Below are positions 27,916 through 40,462 of a stretch of DNA of 64,000 nucleotides, piece after piece (within the stretch, counting starts at the first letter, position 1; each line of letters opens with the position of its first letter). Under the pieces are notes generated by a model. That model searched no databases. It had not been told where the DNA came from and worked only from the letters and a program-made list of their open reading frames with translations. The stretch is taken from assembly GCF_009727055.1 (NCBI RefSeq), contig NC_052353.1, forward strand, positions 43,976,444-44,040,443, given 5' to 3'. The translations under genes were made by a program, and so were the position numbers. This stretch comes from Benincasa hispida (taxonomy: Eukaryota; Streptophyta; Magnoliopsida; Cucurbitales; Cucurbitaceae).

Positions 27916-28074
27916 AATGTCGAATCAAAATATTTCTTATTTTAATGATAAATAATTTGTATTTACAAATTATAAACTACAAGATCCACAAGATTTAGAA
28001 CACTAAATCCAACAAGAACATCGTAGTCTAGTCTCATGAATCATCAGGATTTCAACATGAATTAAAGTAGAAAT

Positions 28075-28168
28075 TATAATTTGCTTCATAGACTACCATA
28101 ATATGAAAGTTTTTCTCCACGTATAATTTGCTTCATAGACTACCATAATATGAAAGTTTTTCTCCACG
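28075..28168. repeat. 47-bp exact tandem repeat
   Basis: Copies at 28075-28121 and 28122-28168 are identical. Either recent slippage or an assembly duplication, since this assembly shows other such artefacts. Confidence 0.85.
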
Positions 28169-31100
28169 TACCAAGTGAACTGTTTAAGATCTAATTCTTA
28201 TGAAGATAAGTAACCTACATTTTCACAACCAACTAGATCACAATTAGATTTATGAGAGAGAAATAAATCCATGTAAACTAATTCTCGAATAAAAACATAG
28301 CATATTTTTAATTCTACTCCAATATCTTTCTTTGGAGGAATATCAAAATTACTAAATACTACAACATGTAGTGTATAAACTAGTAAAGATATAAGTGCAT
28401 TTATTTCTCAAAATTATGGTTCTTTAGGACCTAAAGTTCTTCATATCTTTCTGATATCAGATGATATAATTTTTTCACACCAAGTGACTGAACTACTATA
28501 TGAATGCTCAATGATGTAAATAGTCCATACAAGATCTTTTATGTATAAATTGATGCAACTATCTGCTTTATGCTTTATTTGCAAGTTAAGACAAAACTTA
28601 TCATCTCAATTTCTTATTTAAGAAACTCTATTGCTTTTGAAATCTCTTCAGGAGTTTCCACTCAAATTATAAAACATATACATAAATAATATATAGTAAA
28701 TATTAGACTGTGATTTCTTTATAAAAGCATATGAACAAATAAGATTATTTTTATACCTTATATCAACAAATATTTAATAAGATGATAATGTCACATTCAC
28801 CAAGAATGTTTTATAAGAGTCTCTATGATATATATATAATTCTCTAATAGTAGAATTATATGATTTTACTACCTTTAATCCTTCATGGATATAAATATAA
28901 AGATATTCATATAAATGTATAATGACTACATCCATAAAATGTATGTAAGCTTTTCATAAACAATCAGATATATTAAATATCTCATGATATTGTATCCACT
29001 ATCGGAAAATATGTCTCCTCATAATAATACAAGTTCTTTACGAGAATTATTATGGAACTTGTCTTGCTTTATATATTATGATCTTTTTCTATTTGTTTTT
29101 CTTACAAATACTCACTTGTCTCCCACATGTTTGATATTCTCTAATGTCTGAACTACTACTTCTCCCGATTTGGAAATTGAGTTATTTTTATTGGATTGTT
29201 TCTTTCCACATAAATCGATCTTTTTATGTCGACATTTTTAATATATCTAAGTACATTATACTCCATTTTCATAAATAATATCATGAATGACCTTGTATGC
29301 AAAAATGTTGTCAACTTTTATAAATACAGTTCTATCTTTTTCTGTCATGAGTACTCATATTTAGGATTTCTTTTGGAATATCTATATTCTCATCTAGGTC
29401 ATTGATTGACTACTTCTTTTTTGAGGATCTTTATCTTTTGGAACCCATTTGTCTAGCATGCTTCAGGCGTGTTGCAGATTCATTAATATTGACAATTTAT
29501 TGCACTGGGATATTAATTTTAGATGGTGTATTTGCAACCATTGTATACAAATTAGTCACTTTCTTGCAACCGTGAACGTATCATTTGATTTGCAATATTT
29601 TACAAATGAATCATCTTTTGAACTTCCGACTCAAAGTGATCTTTGTATGATGATCAAAATGAGACAATACTTATGCAATTATTCAATTTCTTTTTCCAAC
29701 TTCTTCTTAGTTCCTCCTAATGTTGGAAAATTTATCTCATTAATAACAAAAAGCAAATTGTGTAGTAAATACACCACCCATTAGGGGTTCAAAGTATTGA
29801 TTAATTTATGTGAAATCAATTTCAACATAGATTTATACCATTTTTGAGGACTCATTTTACTTACTCCATCATTTTAATTGTTGTTGTGGAACAATTTAAA
29901 TACTTATTGCGCATTAAATATATTTGGCTTTTGGCCATAAGTTTATAAGCCATTGGCTTATGACATATACAATAACATGGTCTCATACAAATTTAGAAGC
30001 TTTACTATCCTATTATCAAATATTTGGGATGCAAACTTATTAGCATTATCAAGACGAAATAATAAGTATATATGTGACCATCAACTGGATGCGCCAACAA
30101 AAATCATAAAATATTGAAATAGTTCACTTGGTAGATTAATAAATTTGGATATACAACCATGAATCCGTCCAAAAAAGAGAAGTTCAATTTCAATTTTATC
30201 TAGTGAGATTTTGATAATTAATCTTTTAAGAACAAGACACCCCGACAATTTATTATATGAAAAAATCTTCTAGTTTTTCAATGGATATCAATGTATATTT
30301 TCAATATTGACCCAAAATGACTCATCATGTCAAAGAAAAAAAAATATTTGGATCAATGAACTTTAGATTTATTGTTGCATATATTTGAACTATACAAATA
30401 TGTGTGAATACAATTTAGAAGGAAAAACATAACTTTTCTATATGCATTTCCCATAGAAGACAATAGATATAATATATAAATATGTATATTATTCTTAGTA
30501 TCAATCTATCTAGATGATATTTATTATAATGTATACCTTCCAAGTTTACTAATCTTTTCTTTGATTTATAAGAGAATAAAGTATATCATCGTCAATTTTT
30601 CTCCTCTGGCAAAATATTATTTTCTTTTCCAAAATCTTTGATCAAATCTATAGGACTTAATATATTTTTCACATCAAGCATTTGAATTTTGGAAAACATA
30701 TTGTCAAATGCATAGATGTACTACAATACATAAATATTATTTATTCTTATTATCTTCAGGAGATTTAGAAGAAATCCAAATATCTCATATACAAACGGGT
30801 AAGAAATAATAATCATCTCTTCAGGAGATTCTAAGAAACTTGTAACATCAAAATACTATCATATTTAGGGGTTAAGAAGATAAGTTATGATCTCTTCAAG
30901 AGATTCAAATAAATTCTCAAAGTTTGCTTTCATACATCGTTTTTTTTTTCATTAATAAGGATTTTAATTTTTCAAAGAGTCTCTTACCGTACAATAGGTA
31001 CAAGATGTCTATTTTGCATCACATTTAGAAAATGAAAATTTCCTTCAAAACATTACATATGTGTGTGGTTTTAATAGAATAATTACTTCTTCTTTTATTA

Positions 31101-31490
31101 ACATGATTCCAACCTCAATGATTAAATATTAGAGCATTCATTTTAGAGAATGATATTATATTATTTGGTCAAAATTCATTACTTTTCATAGAAACATCTG
31201 CTTGTATGTTTTATTCAACCTTGGATATTAGATAAATATTTATCACAATTTTCACACTTTTTTTTCTCAAACTGCTAATACAAGAGCATAACATGTTTGA
31301 TATATGCTTATTAGTTTATAAGTATTTATAAATCTAAAATATGTGCAACTACAGGTGCAAGACAAAAATAATGAAACAATGAACACTAATTGATTTGAGC
31401 AATTTCAGGTGCATTAAATCAAAATTAGTGTTAGGAAGAGTAATTAGCTATTATGCATAACTTTCAAACTTTGTCATAAAGGAATTCAAT

Positions 31491-31494
<4 letters not shown>

Positions 31495-31523
<29 letters not shown>

Positions 31524-31550
31524 NNNNNNNNNNTATATATATATATATAA
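31495..31550. other. (AT)n microsatellite with a 10-N assembly gap
   Basis: An AT dinucleotide run is interrupted by exactly ten Ns at 31524-31533, so the true repeat length is unknown. Confidence 0.97.
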
Positions 31551-31629
31551 ATTTCAAAAGCTCACAAATTTATCCATATGAGAATAATTTAAATATTCAA
31601 TAATAAAATAAATTTCATTTCTAGCATAG

Positions 31630-31840
31630 CAAACAAAAATGGACTAATTCAACTTCAGGTTAGTTCCTAGGTAGAAGTGTTCCCTTATAGTCAACTTTAA
31701 TACCTCAACCTAGCCAGAACAATCCTTAGACAAATAGTTCCCTTAGTTGATTTTTATTTCTAATTCATTAATCTTTTAATTAGGAGTTAATTTCTAAGTG
31801 AATTATTAATCTTATTAAAACAAATTCAGAAATAATCTTT
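31630..31840 (-). mobile_element. Copia leader fragment
   Basis: Words such as CTAGGTAGAAGTGTTCCC and GAACAATCCTTAGACAAA match, in the same order and orientation, the leader segment at 50,065-50,150 of copy 1. A short isolated remnant. Confidence 0.6.
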
Positions 31841-32140
31841 AATATCTTAATTTTTTTTTTTGGAAAGGATAAAAAGAGTCAGTATGTGCACAGAATATGT
31901 CCACTAGGTGGATACATTCTTTAGCACCCTCATCATCTCCCAATCAAAGATTTACATTAAGCACAAATAAGGGATTACAAGAAATTTGAGGGGCTAGACG
32001 TAAGCTCATGAACAAAGCATAATCAAAAGTTACACAAAGCATGAAGATTAATAGCAATGGTTGAAGGACTATGGTCTTTGAAAAGCTTGTTTTATGAGAC
32101 CAACAACATGACAGAGAGCAAACATCTTTCCAGAGGCTAT

Positions 32141-34175
32141 CGAAGAAAATCTAAAACGAGGATTTTCATGAGAAGCAGAAGGGATCGTTCCAAATTCCAT
32201 TCGAATTGAACACAAATAATTACAGTCTTAACGGAAACTAACAGGTCATGCATAAACAGAAATTACAGCATGCTACAATAGATTCAAGGGATAGAGTATT
32301 CGTACCTTTGAAGAACCATTCTTCAAGAATCCCTCAATCAGTCTACAATGCGTCCACAGCAACACTCGAACGCAACGATCGGAACAACACGACCATGAAC
32401 ACAATGATCGTCTTGATGCTCCTCGAACCCAATCGAGTCTAACTCGATTCACGAACTGAGTTAGAACACTACCATAAGTGTTAACTTGGTATTCTTGGTG
32501 TGAGAATCCAAAAGTTGTGGGTTCTGTATGATCTTGGCTTGAGGAAGAGAGGAGGTATGCGATCAAGCAGACAATCGAGTAAGTGGGAGACAAAACACTG
32601 TCTATCGCATAGACGATGTATTCGATCGTTTAGTAAATTGAAACCTATCGCATAGACTTTGCTACTCGACCGTGTAGCAATGATCAAAGGTCAACGATCA
32701 AATTGTCAACTCTTAAACGATCGTTTAGTCTCTCAACGGCTATCGCTTAGTAAAATAATTTTACTTGACAACCTTTTTCCATGAGTACTTTCCGAATTAA
32801 ACAACTACTAATTTTGGAAAACAGTTTTTCTTTTATCTCACTGTTACCATAAAACTTCCAATAACCTCCCACTCAATCGGTTATTAGAGAAAAAGAATTA
32901 ATTATCATATAATTAATATATTATAAATAAATATGATAACCAACTTATCATATTATATTTATAACCTATAGTTTTAATATTTCATCACATGAAACATATA
33001 AACCATAGTTCTTTTTCTATTTTATGGTACTTAATATAAATAATATTTATATCAATTCCTCCAATTAATGTATCTCATACATCACACCAATTATATCACA
33101 TATAGTTGAATTTTATCTGGTTAATTTGAACACTTTAAATTAACCTCAAAATCTGATTCTCAACTCGAACCCATTGAGCTACCAAGAAGACCTTATGAAC
33201 TTGTAACTTGAAGCTCCAACGGTAAGTGAATAACTGACTGAACTCTTTAGTCATGAGATCCACCATCCGTTAACTATCGAGCACTCCACTAAAGACCGAC
33301 AACTGCACTCTTCGCACTACATATATATTTTTGTGTCCATATTAGCCAATCAACAGTGCGATAACCCTTCACAAATCGCTCATAAGTACACCTGGGCCAA
33401 TTTACCATTTTGCTCCTATAGTTACATCTAACTCCTTAAGTACCACTGATTCCTCTAATGAACAATAAGTCATAGTCCTCTCTTTCAAAGAGAGGGTCTG
33501 GCCACTATGTTCAAGACTCGGAATCAGCCCTTAAGGGAGTAGTTTATCTTCTTACCCCTGCTTCGGGGAAGGAGTGAATTCCGTCTTGTGTAACTGAATT
33601 CCCAGTTCTCCAATCAGACAAATCCCCAAAAAGGTAGGCTTGTTGAGTTGGCAATCTGGCCACTCTCACCCATACTAATCAAAGGATCACCTTCATAGGC
33701 AAGAGTTCCCAAAATACTCAGGATTAAGGTCATGTCACCTATGGTCGTTTTAGTGAAACACAAGTCTCAATTATCAATAGTGTTATATAAAGAGACTAAT
33801 CATCTCGTGGTCCGATCTTATACAAACTCTTTGTATAGGACACCCTCGTCGCATGTCTCCACATGAATGGTCAGGATCATACCATTTACAACACGTTACA
33901 ACACTTGTAACTATCTATAAAGTGGGCCGTAGTGTCACCAGGATAAGGTATCCTTCCTTTATCCTTATACTACAGACCATTTAGGTTATTACTTAAGCCA
34001 TGATTCACTTGTATATCTCATATACATGCTTCAGTTTACATAAAATAACCATGGATCTTAGTTTATTGAACATGAGTAAATGAAAATAAAATAAAATTTA
34101 TTTTATTAATAAAAATGTGTACAAACTATTTACAAACTACGAGAATCCGGGAGAATTAGAACACCAATCCCAACA
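32141..34175 (-). mobile_element. 3' LTR of copia copy 1
   Basis: In - orientation it starts TGTTGGGATTGGTG at 34175, right after a purine-rich tract, and ends near 32141 at GTTTTAGATTTTCTTC, matching the end of the LTR of copy A (60,470-60,488). Length is about 2.03 kb. It contains the CGATCGTTTAG-type repeats near 32,625-32,750, as does copy A. The outer target duplication could not be checked, because the other LTR of this copy is not in the window. Confidence 0.8.
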
Positions 34176-34190
34176 ATCTCCCACTTGTCC
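34176..34190 (-). promoter_or_regulatory. Polypurine tract of copia copy 1
   Basis: On the - strand AAGTGGGAGAT directly precedes the LTR start. It has the expected position and composition for plus-strand priming in an LTR retrotransposon. Copy B has the related AAGTGGGAGTT at the same place. Confidence 0.65.
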
Positions 34191-34480
34191 TAATGCTTTG
34201 GGAGACTAATGTACAATACATAAAATAGTACAATATACAATAAACTAGGGCATACTCTATACCTTAGTATCATCTCCCACTTGCCCTAGACAAGATGCTG
34301 CATGTCCCGTAGACCCAGACTCTTCAGATGACCCTAAAACACTTTAGCTGTGAGAGCCTTTGTAAATGGATCAACAACGTTGTGCTCCGACGCGATCTTT
34401 GTGACTATTACATCACCGCGATGCACAATCTCCTTGATCTAATGATACTTTCATTCAATATGCTTGCCTCTACGATGACT

Positions 34481-35900
34481 TCAAGGTTCCTTTGAATTTT
34501 CCACAGCCTCGCTATTATCACAATAGAGAGTGATCAGTAAAGACATATTTAGAATAACTTCCAAATCTGTAAAGAACTTCCTAAGCCAAACAACCTCTTT
34601 AGCAGCTTCACAAGTGGCTACGTATTCAGCTTCCATAGTGGAGTCCGCGATGCATCCTTGCTTGATACTTTGCCAAACTACAACCCCTCTATTCACAGTG
34701 AACATTGACCTTAATGTCGATTTTTGAGAATCTCTATTAGTCTGAAAGTCAGAATCTGTGTATCCTGTAAGGATTAAATTCTTATCTCCATACATGAGCA
34801 TATAGTCTCTCGTTCTTCGAAGATACTTGAGAATCGTTTTGATCGCCGTCTAGTGATCTAATTCTGAATTGGACTGATAACGACTGGCAATCTGTACTGC
34901 ATAACAAATGTCAGGTCTAGTACATAACATCACATACATAAGGTTGCTAACAACCGAAGCATAGGGTATCTGTCTCATTTCCTCAATTTGTTGAGGTGTC
35001 TTAGGACACGTTCCTTAGAAAAAATAATTCCATGCTTGAAGGATAATAAACCTTTCTTGGAATTCTGCATCCTGTACCTGATCAACATTTGGTAATTGTA
35101 CGATGCCTGAGACAAGACCAACCTCTTGTTCTTACGATCCCGAATGATCTGGATCCTTAGAACATATTGCGCCACTCCCAAATCTTTCATTTGAAATTGG
35201 GCGGCTAGCCATGATTTAATGTCAGTTAGAAAACCTACATCATTTCCAATGAGTAGGATATCATCCACATATAGTACCAGGAAAGCTACTAAGCTATTGA
35301 TGATTTTCTTGTAAACACAAGGCTTATAAACATTTTGATTAAAGCCAAACGATTTGATCGTACTGTCAAATCTAATGTTCCACGATCTAGACGTTTGTTT
35401 CAGCCCATAAATGGACCTATTAAGCTTGCAAACTCTTTGCTCTTAATATGAAACAATGAATCCCTCTGGTTGAGCCATGTAGATGGTCTTCTCAAGATTA
35501 CCATTCAGAAAGGCAGTCATGACGTCCATTTTTCATATTTCATAATCATAAAATATGGCTATGGACAGGAGTATCCTGATAGACTTCAACATGATAACAG
35601 ATGAGAAAGTTTCCTCATAGTCCACTCCCTCGATCTGGGTATAACCCTTTGCCACGAGTTTAGCCTTAAAGGTCTGCACCTTTCCATCTATACTTTTTTT
35701 TCTCTTGTAGATCCACTTACACCCTATAGGTTTTTCCCATCAGACTGATCCACACGTTCCCAGATGGAATTTAAGTACATAGACTCTATTTACTGATTCA
35801 TGGCTTTAATCCACTCATCTTTGTCAACATCCTTCATTACTTTCTTATAAGATAATCGATCCTCAACCTCATCATCAGACATGATCTTTTGGGCTTCAGT
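34481..35900 (-). pseudogene. Copia reverse transcriptase / RNase H, copy 1, broken
   Basis: Pieces in pol order on the - strand. The RT palm has LYVDDILLIGND near 35,265. Connection residues QFQMKDLG follow. The RNase H has CIADSTMEAEYVA, CEAAKEVVWLRKF and LYCDN near 34,490-34,680. Stops and frame changes separate the pieces, and the N-terminal half of RT (35,280-35,900) is recognisable only from short segments. Copia RT copies the element RNA and RNase H removes it. This copy cannot make a full enzyme. Confidence 0.85.
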
Positions 35901-35985
35901 CAAACCCATGTAGCAATCCGATGGATTCGCAACCTCCCACTACGTCGAGGCAGTCTTAACTCTTGAGATGGTTGACTAGATGAAC

Positions 35986-36840
35986 TTACATCAACAACTC
36001 TTGTTGATCTATCAGTCTGTTCAACAACTCTTGTTGAACTCTCAGTAGTCTCACTAGAAATTTCATGTAAAACAAGCTTGCTTTGTGGTTTATGATCCCT
36101 AATGTGGTCTTCTTTCCAAGAAGATAACGTGTCGACACAAACACTTTATTCTCACTTGGATCATAGAAGTATCCACCCCTCGTTTCCTTGGGGTAGCCTA
36201 CAAAGAGGCAAACTTTCGAACCCGGTTCCAACTTCTTAGGGTTAGCCACAAGCACGAGGGCTGGACAACCCCAAATTCTGAAATGGCATAAACTACCTTT
36301 ACGACCTCTCCACAGCTCAAAAAGTGTTTCAGAAACATTTTTCGAGGGAATGTTGTTCAAAATATAACATGCAGTCTCCACTGCAAATCCACAAAACAAG
36401 TTTGGAAGATGAGCATAACTCATCATAGACCGAACCATGTTCAACAAGGTCCTGTTTCTCCTTTCTGATACACCATTCTACTGAGGTGTACCTGGGGCCG
36501 AGAATTGGGACGTCATTCCATGTTCTATCATATAGTTCTTGAATTCGAGATCCAATACTCTCCACTACAATCAAAGTGTAGTGTTTTTTTCTTCTTACCT
36601 AACAAGTTTTCAACTTCAGCCTTATACTCCTTGAACTTGTAAAGGGCATCAGACTTACATTGCATTAGGTCTAGATAACCGTATCTTGAATAATCATCTA
36701 TGAAAGAGATGAAATATTCATACTCATCTTGAGATCTAACACTCATCGAACAACAGAGGTCTGAATGTATAAGCTCCAAGGTTTCCTCGACTTTATAACC
36801 TTTTCCAGTAAAATGTCGTTTGGTATGATTCACATACTGG
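35986..36840 (-). pseudogene. Copia integrase, copy 1, broken
   Basis: The core is seen as ELIHSDLC near 36,770 (first catalytic Asp), FISFIDDYSRYGYL, then a GEY motif near 36,550 (second Asp region). A TAG at 36478-36480 lies just before the NGVSERRNR segment that precedes the third catalytic residue region, and HFRIWGCPA follows near 36,280. There are frame changes around 36,560 as well as the in-frame TAG. Copy B has a TAG at the matching codon. Confidence 0.85.
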
Positions 36841-37234
36841 CAAGGAGTTTTCTTCTAAACTCTTTAGAAGTACACATTTCACCAACTTCTCAATCTTATT
36901 GAGGTTGATATGACCTAACCTTAGATGCTAAAGATGAGTGTTTTCCTTAGGAGAAACCTTTCGTCTTTTTGCAGTTGTCGCTGTTCTGAACATTTCAATA
37001 TTAAGCAAGGCTTTTATGACTAACGACCTTAGTACATATAAGTTATTTTCCATTGAACCAAATAATTCTCCATACCATTCTTGAAAATAAACACTTTACT
37101 CTCAGAAAAGGAGACGATATAACCTTGTTCAATCAGACAAGAAACCAAGATTAAGTTCCTCTTGATATGGGGAACTACAAAAACATTATCCAGTAACAGA
37201 TAACGTTTCTTGTCCAAAAATAACTTCAGCCTAC

Positions 37235-37999
37235 CTATACAACAACTGAAACAACCTCACCAGTATCGACTCTAAGAGTCAACTCTTCTTCTTCCAATGG
37301 TTTCCAGAAACAAAATCCTTGGTGGGAAGAACTTACGTGATTAGTAGCACCTGAATCAAGTATCCAGGCAGAATCATCATTCTCTACCAAACACGTCTCT
37401 AAGATAAATAAATCACATTTACTGTCTTTAGACTTCTTTCTCTTGTGGAGAGTAGTGAGATCAGTATCATAACCTAAATAAGCTTCAAGTTCCATTTCAG
37501 AGAACAATTCTCGTTGATGAACTTCACCAGAGTCAGCAACAACTGCTTTCTCTTTTAGTCCCAAAACATTTAAGAAAGACTGGAGGTTATCTTGGGAACT
37601 GACACTACTGGTTTCTTTTTCATCCATCCCTTCGTGCTCAAAAAGTGAGAACTTATATTCAAAATTTTTTTGCAACGAGTCCATGATCTTACGTGCAATG
37701 ACCATGTTCTCAACCCTTTTGGCCAATGCATCAGGTATGCTAGCCAAAATGTGAAGTCGGATCAATGAATTAGCTTTCATCCACACCTCATATGCATTAC
37801 GAACATTTCGTAGTGCATCAAGGGCCGAGACTTGAGGATACTTCTCAACCATGATAAACTCGAGGTCATTTACCATGAAATATGTTTTAACGGTCTCTTT
37901 CCAATGTATGTAATTGGTTAAATTAAAAGAGACAACTAACGAAAAATCATTCATGTTGCTGAAAAAACAAACACATTGATTTACATTAAATTTTAGCAA
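37235..37999 (-). pseudogene. Copia gag and protease N-terminus, copy 1
   Basis: A frame of about 254 codons with the UBN2-type copia gag (FNLTNYIHWKETVKTYF, then IPDALAKRVENM), leading into the aspartic-protease start DSAWILDSGATNHV near 37,370. The frame joins gag to protease with no shift. The usual CCHC zinc knuckle is not visible between them, so gag probably carries an internal deletion. Gag forms the particle that packages element RNA. Stops follow beyond 37,235. Confidence 0.8.
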
Positions 38000-38822
38000 A
38001 TACTCTTTAAAACAAAATTAATATGGTTTAGCAAAACTTAAATGAACCCCGTGTGACATCTAGTTTCGCAATGACGCTTTAGTGGTTTAGGAAAAAAGCC
38101 ACCAAAGGGTAGTCAATTTATCACTCCTTTGAATTGAGACATTCTCAACCAGTCATTAATACCAGAACAACTCTTGTTTCTATAACGATTAGCCATCAAT
38201 GATTTGGTCAAGAAATCATTAATTTGCTTAACAATTTCCCCTAAGTGTGACCCTTCATTTTAGATCCTAGAGTTTTGTCCCAAGCAACCAATCCAAAGGG
38301 AAAAAATCCGATTGGGACAAAAATTAAAGCGACCCTATCCATTTATGGAGTTCACCTTGATATTGACCAACAACACAAAAACCATCTGAATGGGGATGCT
38401 CCCAGGGCGGCACGAGGCAGTGCAAGAACATCTCACGGTGCAAACCAATGAAGGAGACCGCAGGACATGTTGACACACATCCTTCACCCACTTACTATAA
38501 ACACTCTCTTTGTCCACCTCGATATTGACTCATGCAAACACCATCCGAAGGGGATGCTCCCAGGGCACCACAAGGCCAATCATGAATCTCACGGCGTGAA
38601 CATTCAGGGAGAAACATGAGTGGAATTGACGTATCATATACATCTTTTCCTCCCACTGACTATTTTATAACCTAGGGTTTAGTTTACTTAAAAATAACAC
38701 GGCTAACGATTTTAACTAAGTGACTGTTTAGGTTTGCCCAACAAATTTTGATAATCATTCATTAAACTCTTTAGAAGTCTTTGATCAACTGTCGCATGCT
38801 TGTAGCAAATATATCTAATTCA
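38000..38822 (-). mobile_element. Leader of copia copy 1, gag-proximal part
   Basis: Untranslated leader between gag and the Athila insertion. It holds two diverged tandem copies of a module of about 165 bases (about 38,335-38,500 and 38,505-38,660) marked by GATATTGAC, GGGGATGCTCCCAGGGC and ATCTCACGG. The same module occurs in copy B (55.36-55.65 kb), in copy A (63.64-63.98 kb) and in the remnant at 24.7 kb. The leader resumes at 50,063 on the far side of the Athila insertion. Confidence 0.75.
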
Positions 38823-38827
38823 CCTTT

Positions 38828-40447
38828 TGTTTGTTGCTATCGTGATTCGCTCTAGGAATGTATTGTATAAACTAAATTGGAAGAATAAGTTATAAGTGTA
38901 AGTGATGCGTTTATGCTTTGATGCATTTAAGTAAATGTAACGCGTTGGGGCGTCAGATATACGCAACAGAACGCATACAACTCCTTCTAATGACGTTCAA
39001 GTTTTCCTAAACCAGACCCAAGTATAAATCTAATTTAGGTTCCTGGTAAGTTCAGGGTCGAACTCAAGGATTCAGTTAACCAAAAGCAGACCTTGCGTTA
39101 TATCTACTGTAAGGGTTTTCCTAAATAAATGTGAGAAATGTGTTATTGACACTAAATTGCTATGCCTGTGCAAGAGATGCAAAAGAGTTGAGTAGTTAGT
39201 GATGGATCATGTGAGAATGGAGTTTAATGTAAGTGGGCGTGTCGGTCTAAGATGAATGTACACAAACCAAAGGAACCAGCCCAGCCTCTTCAAGAAAGCT
39301 TTGCGTGGTAGGTAGGATGTGATGTGGATGAGATGGAGTGATTTGCTTATCTTTTGTTCATGCATTAGACTTCATTCAACATTTCTCAATGTGAATAACA
39401 TACAAAACCTATCTCTAGGATGCATGCGTCTAACACAGAATGCAATAGACACCAGTAAGTCTATCTCTAACTGTACTAGGCGTCCTACTTGATGCAGCTT
39501 AGTTATTCTCTCGAACAATCTAAGTTAAAGATGCTTTTTACCAATTTGTCAAGTTGGCTTGAGCGTTGGAATGAAGTTTAGCATAAAGTATTAATGCATT
39601 CAACATAAACAACAAATTAATGGCAAGTATGATGGATCAAATATATGAATTTTATAAAGAAACAGAGAGTCTTTACAAAAGCAATATTTAATCAAATGAA
39701 ATGAAAGCGATAAATGAGATGAAGGAAACTGAGTCAAGCCAAAGAATACAATCTCTTGTATTTCTTTGGCTCAATCTTGTTGTGTACAATCACTTGTATA
39801 GGAATTTGATGAAGTGTCTTTCTCAAGAGTAGCTTCCTCCGCTCCCTGACCGGCGGTGGTGGTGGTTTTTAACCCTTCTGATCGTCTGGCACCACAACAT
39901 AGCTTCTAAGAACTAAAACTATGACTACAATATACAGAGAGTAAGGATCTTGATAATTTCCGAACTTCTTGACTCTAGAGGGACTTCATCTATTTATAGG
40001 TGTTGGTCACGTCGACTTGGTGAATGGGCAGCATTAAAGTCCATGCTTAACAACTTGACTCTCGAAAGCTTTTCAGACGTCGCCTAATGCGTGGAAGCTT
40101 TTCGGACGCCGCCTGCTACAGATGCCCATACTTGCAATTGGTGATGTGATACAATCAGCCTGGAGCAATGAATCTTCTCTGTGTTGAACTCCCTCCGACG
40201 CATGGCTCATGCGTTAGAGCTTTTCCTGCGGCACTTGTCTAATGTGTTAGCGTTAATCCTTGCGTTGAAATCCTGCAATACAATGTGTTAATGCCGTGAT
40301 ATTTAGTAATAAAACTTATTTTGTATGAGTTTGCTAACGTTTGAATAAATCCATGAGTTTCTTCTAAAAATGAGGAGAACCTATCATTAAAAACCTTAGT
40401 TGTTCCAACTTAAGAGCAAAAATAACTTGTATTTCTACAAGTTATCA
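38828..40447 (-). repeat. 3' LTR of the Athila-like element
   Basis: 1620 bp; on the - strand it begins TGATAACTTGTAGAAATAC and ends at AGCAACAAACA. It matches 48475-50057 over its whole length and contains about 37 extra bases near 39,262-39,310 (around GAACCAGCCCAGCC) that are missing from the 5' copy. Many GCGTT/AACGC words occur throughout. Confidence 0.92.
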
Positions 40448-40462
40448 CCACCCCCAAATTTG
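40448..40462 (-). promoter_or_regulatory. Polypurine tract of the Athila-like element
   Basis: TTTGGGGGTGG on the - strand lies directly before the 3' LTR start. This is the standard plus-strand primer position and composition. Confidence 0.75.

Larger units (their letters stand above)
24662..28014 (-). mobile_element. Remnant of a Ty1/copia element (leader and LTR pieces)
   Basis: Leader sequence matching that of copy 1 (38.3-38.8 and 50.06-50.9 kb) occurs in - orientation at 24,662-25,212 and resumes at 27,028-27,560. LTR sequence in the same orientation then covers about 27,590-27,675 and 27,916-28,014, ending at a TGTTGGATTT start (28,014 on the - strand). The primer-binding site and most of the LTR are deleted, and gag-pol is absent. 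It is the host of the solo LTR and the SINE-like insertion listed next. Confidence 0.65.
28015..31629. other. AT-rich region without supported genes
   Basis: Extremely AT-rich with no long frames. The longest (29449-29784, +) has no recognisable domain. Its position beside copia remnants suggests decayed retroelement DNA, but I could not match any segment to gag or pol. Confidence 0.4.

Noticed and set aside
29449..29784. 111-codon + strand frame
   Set aside because: AT-rich DNA, no recognisable motif, no splice context; probably chance.
32248..32687. Frames in the LTR of copia copy 1
   Set aside because: They run through LTR sequence and the CGATCG repeat cluster; not conserved in the LTR of copy A.
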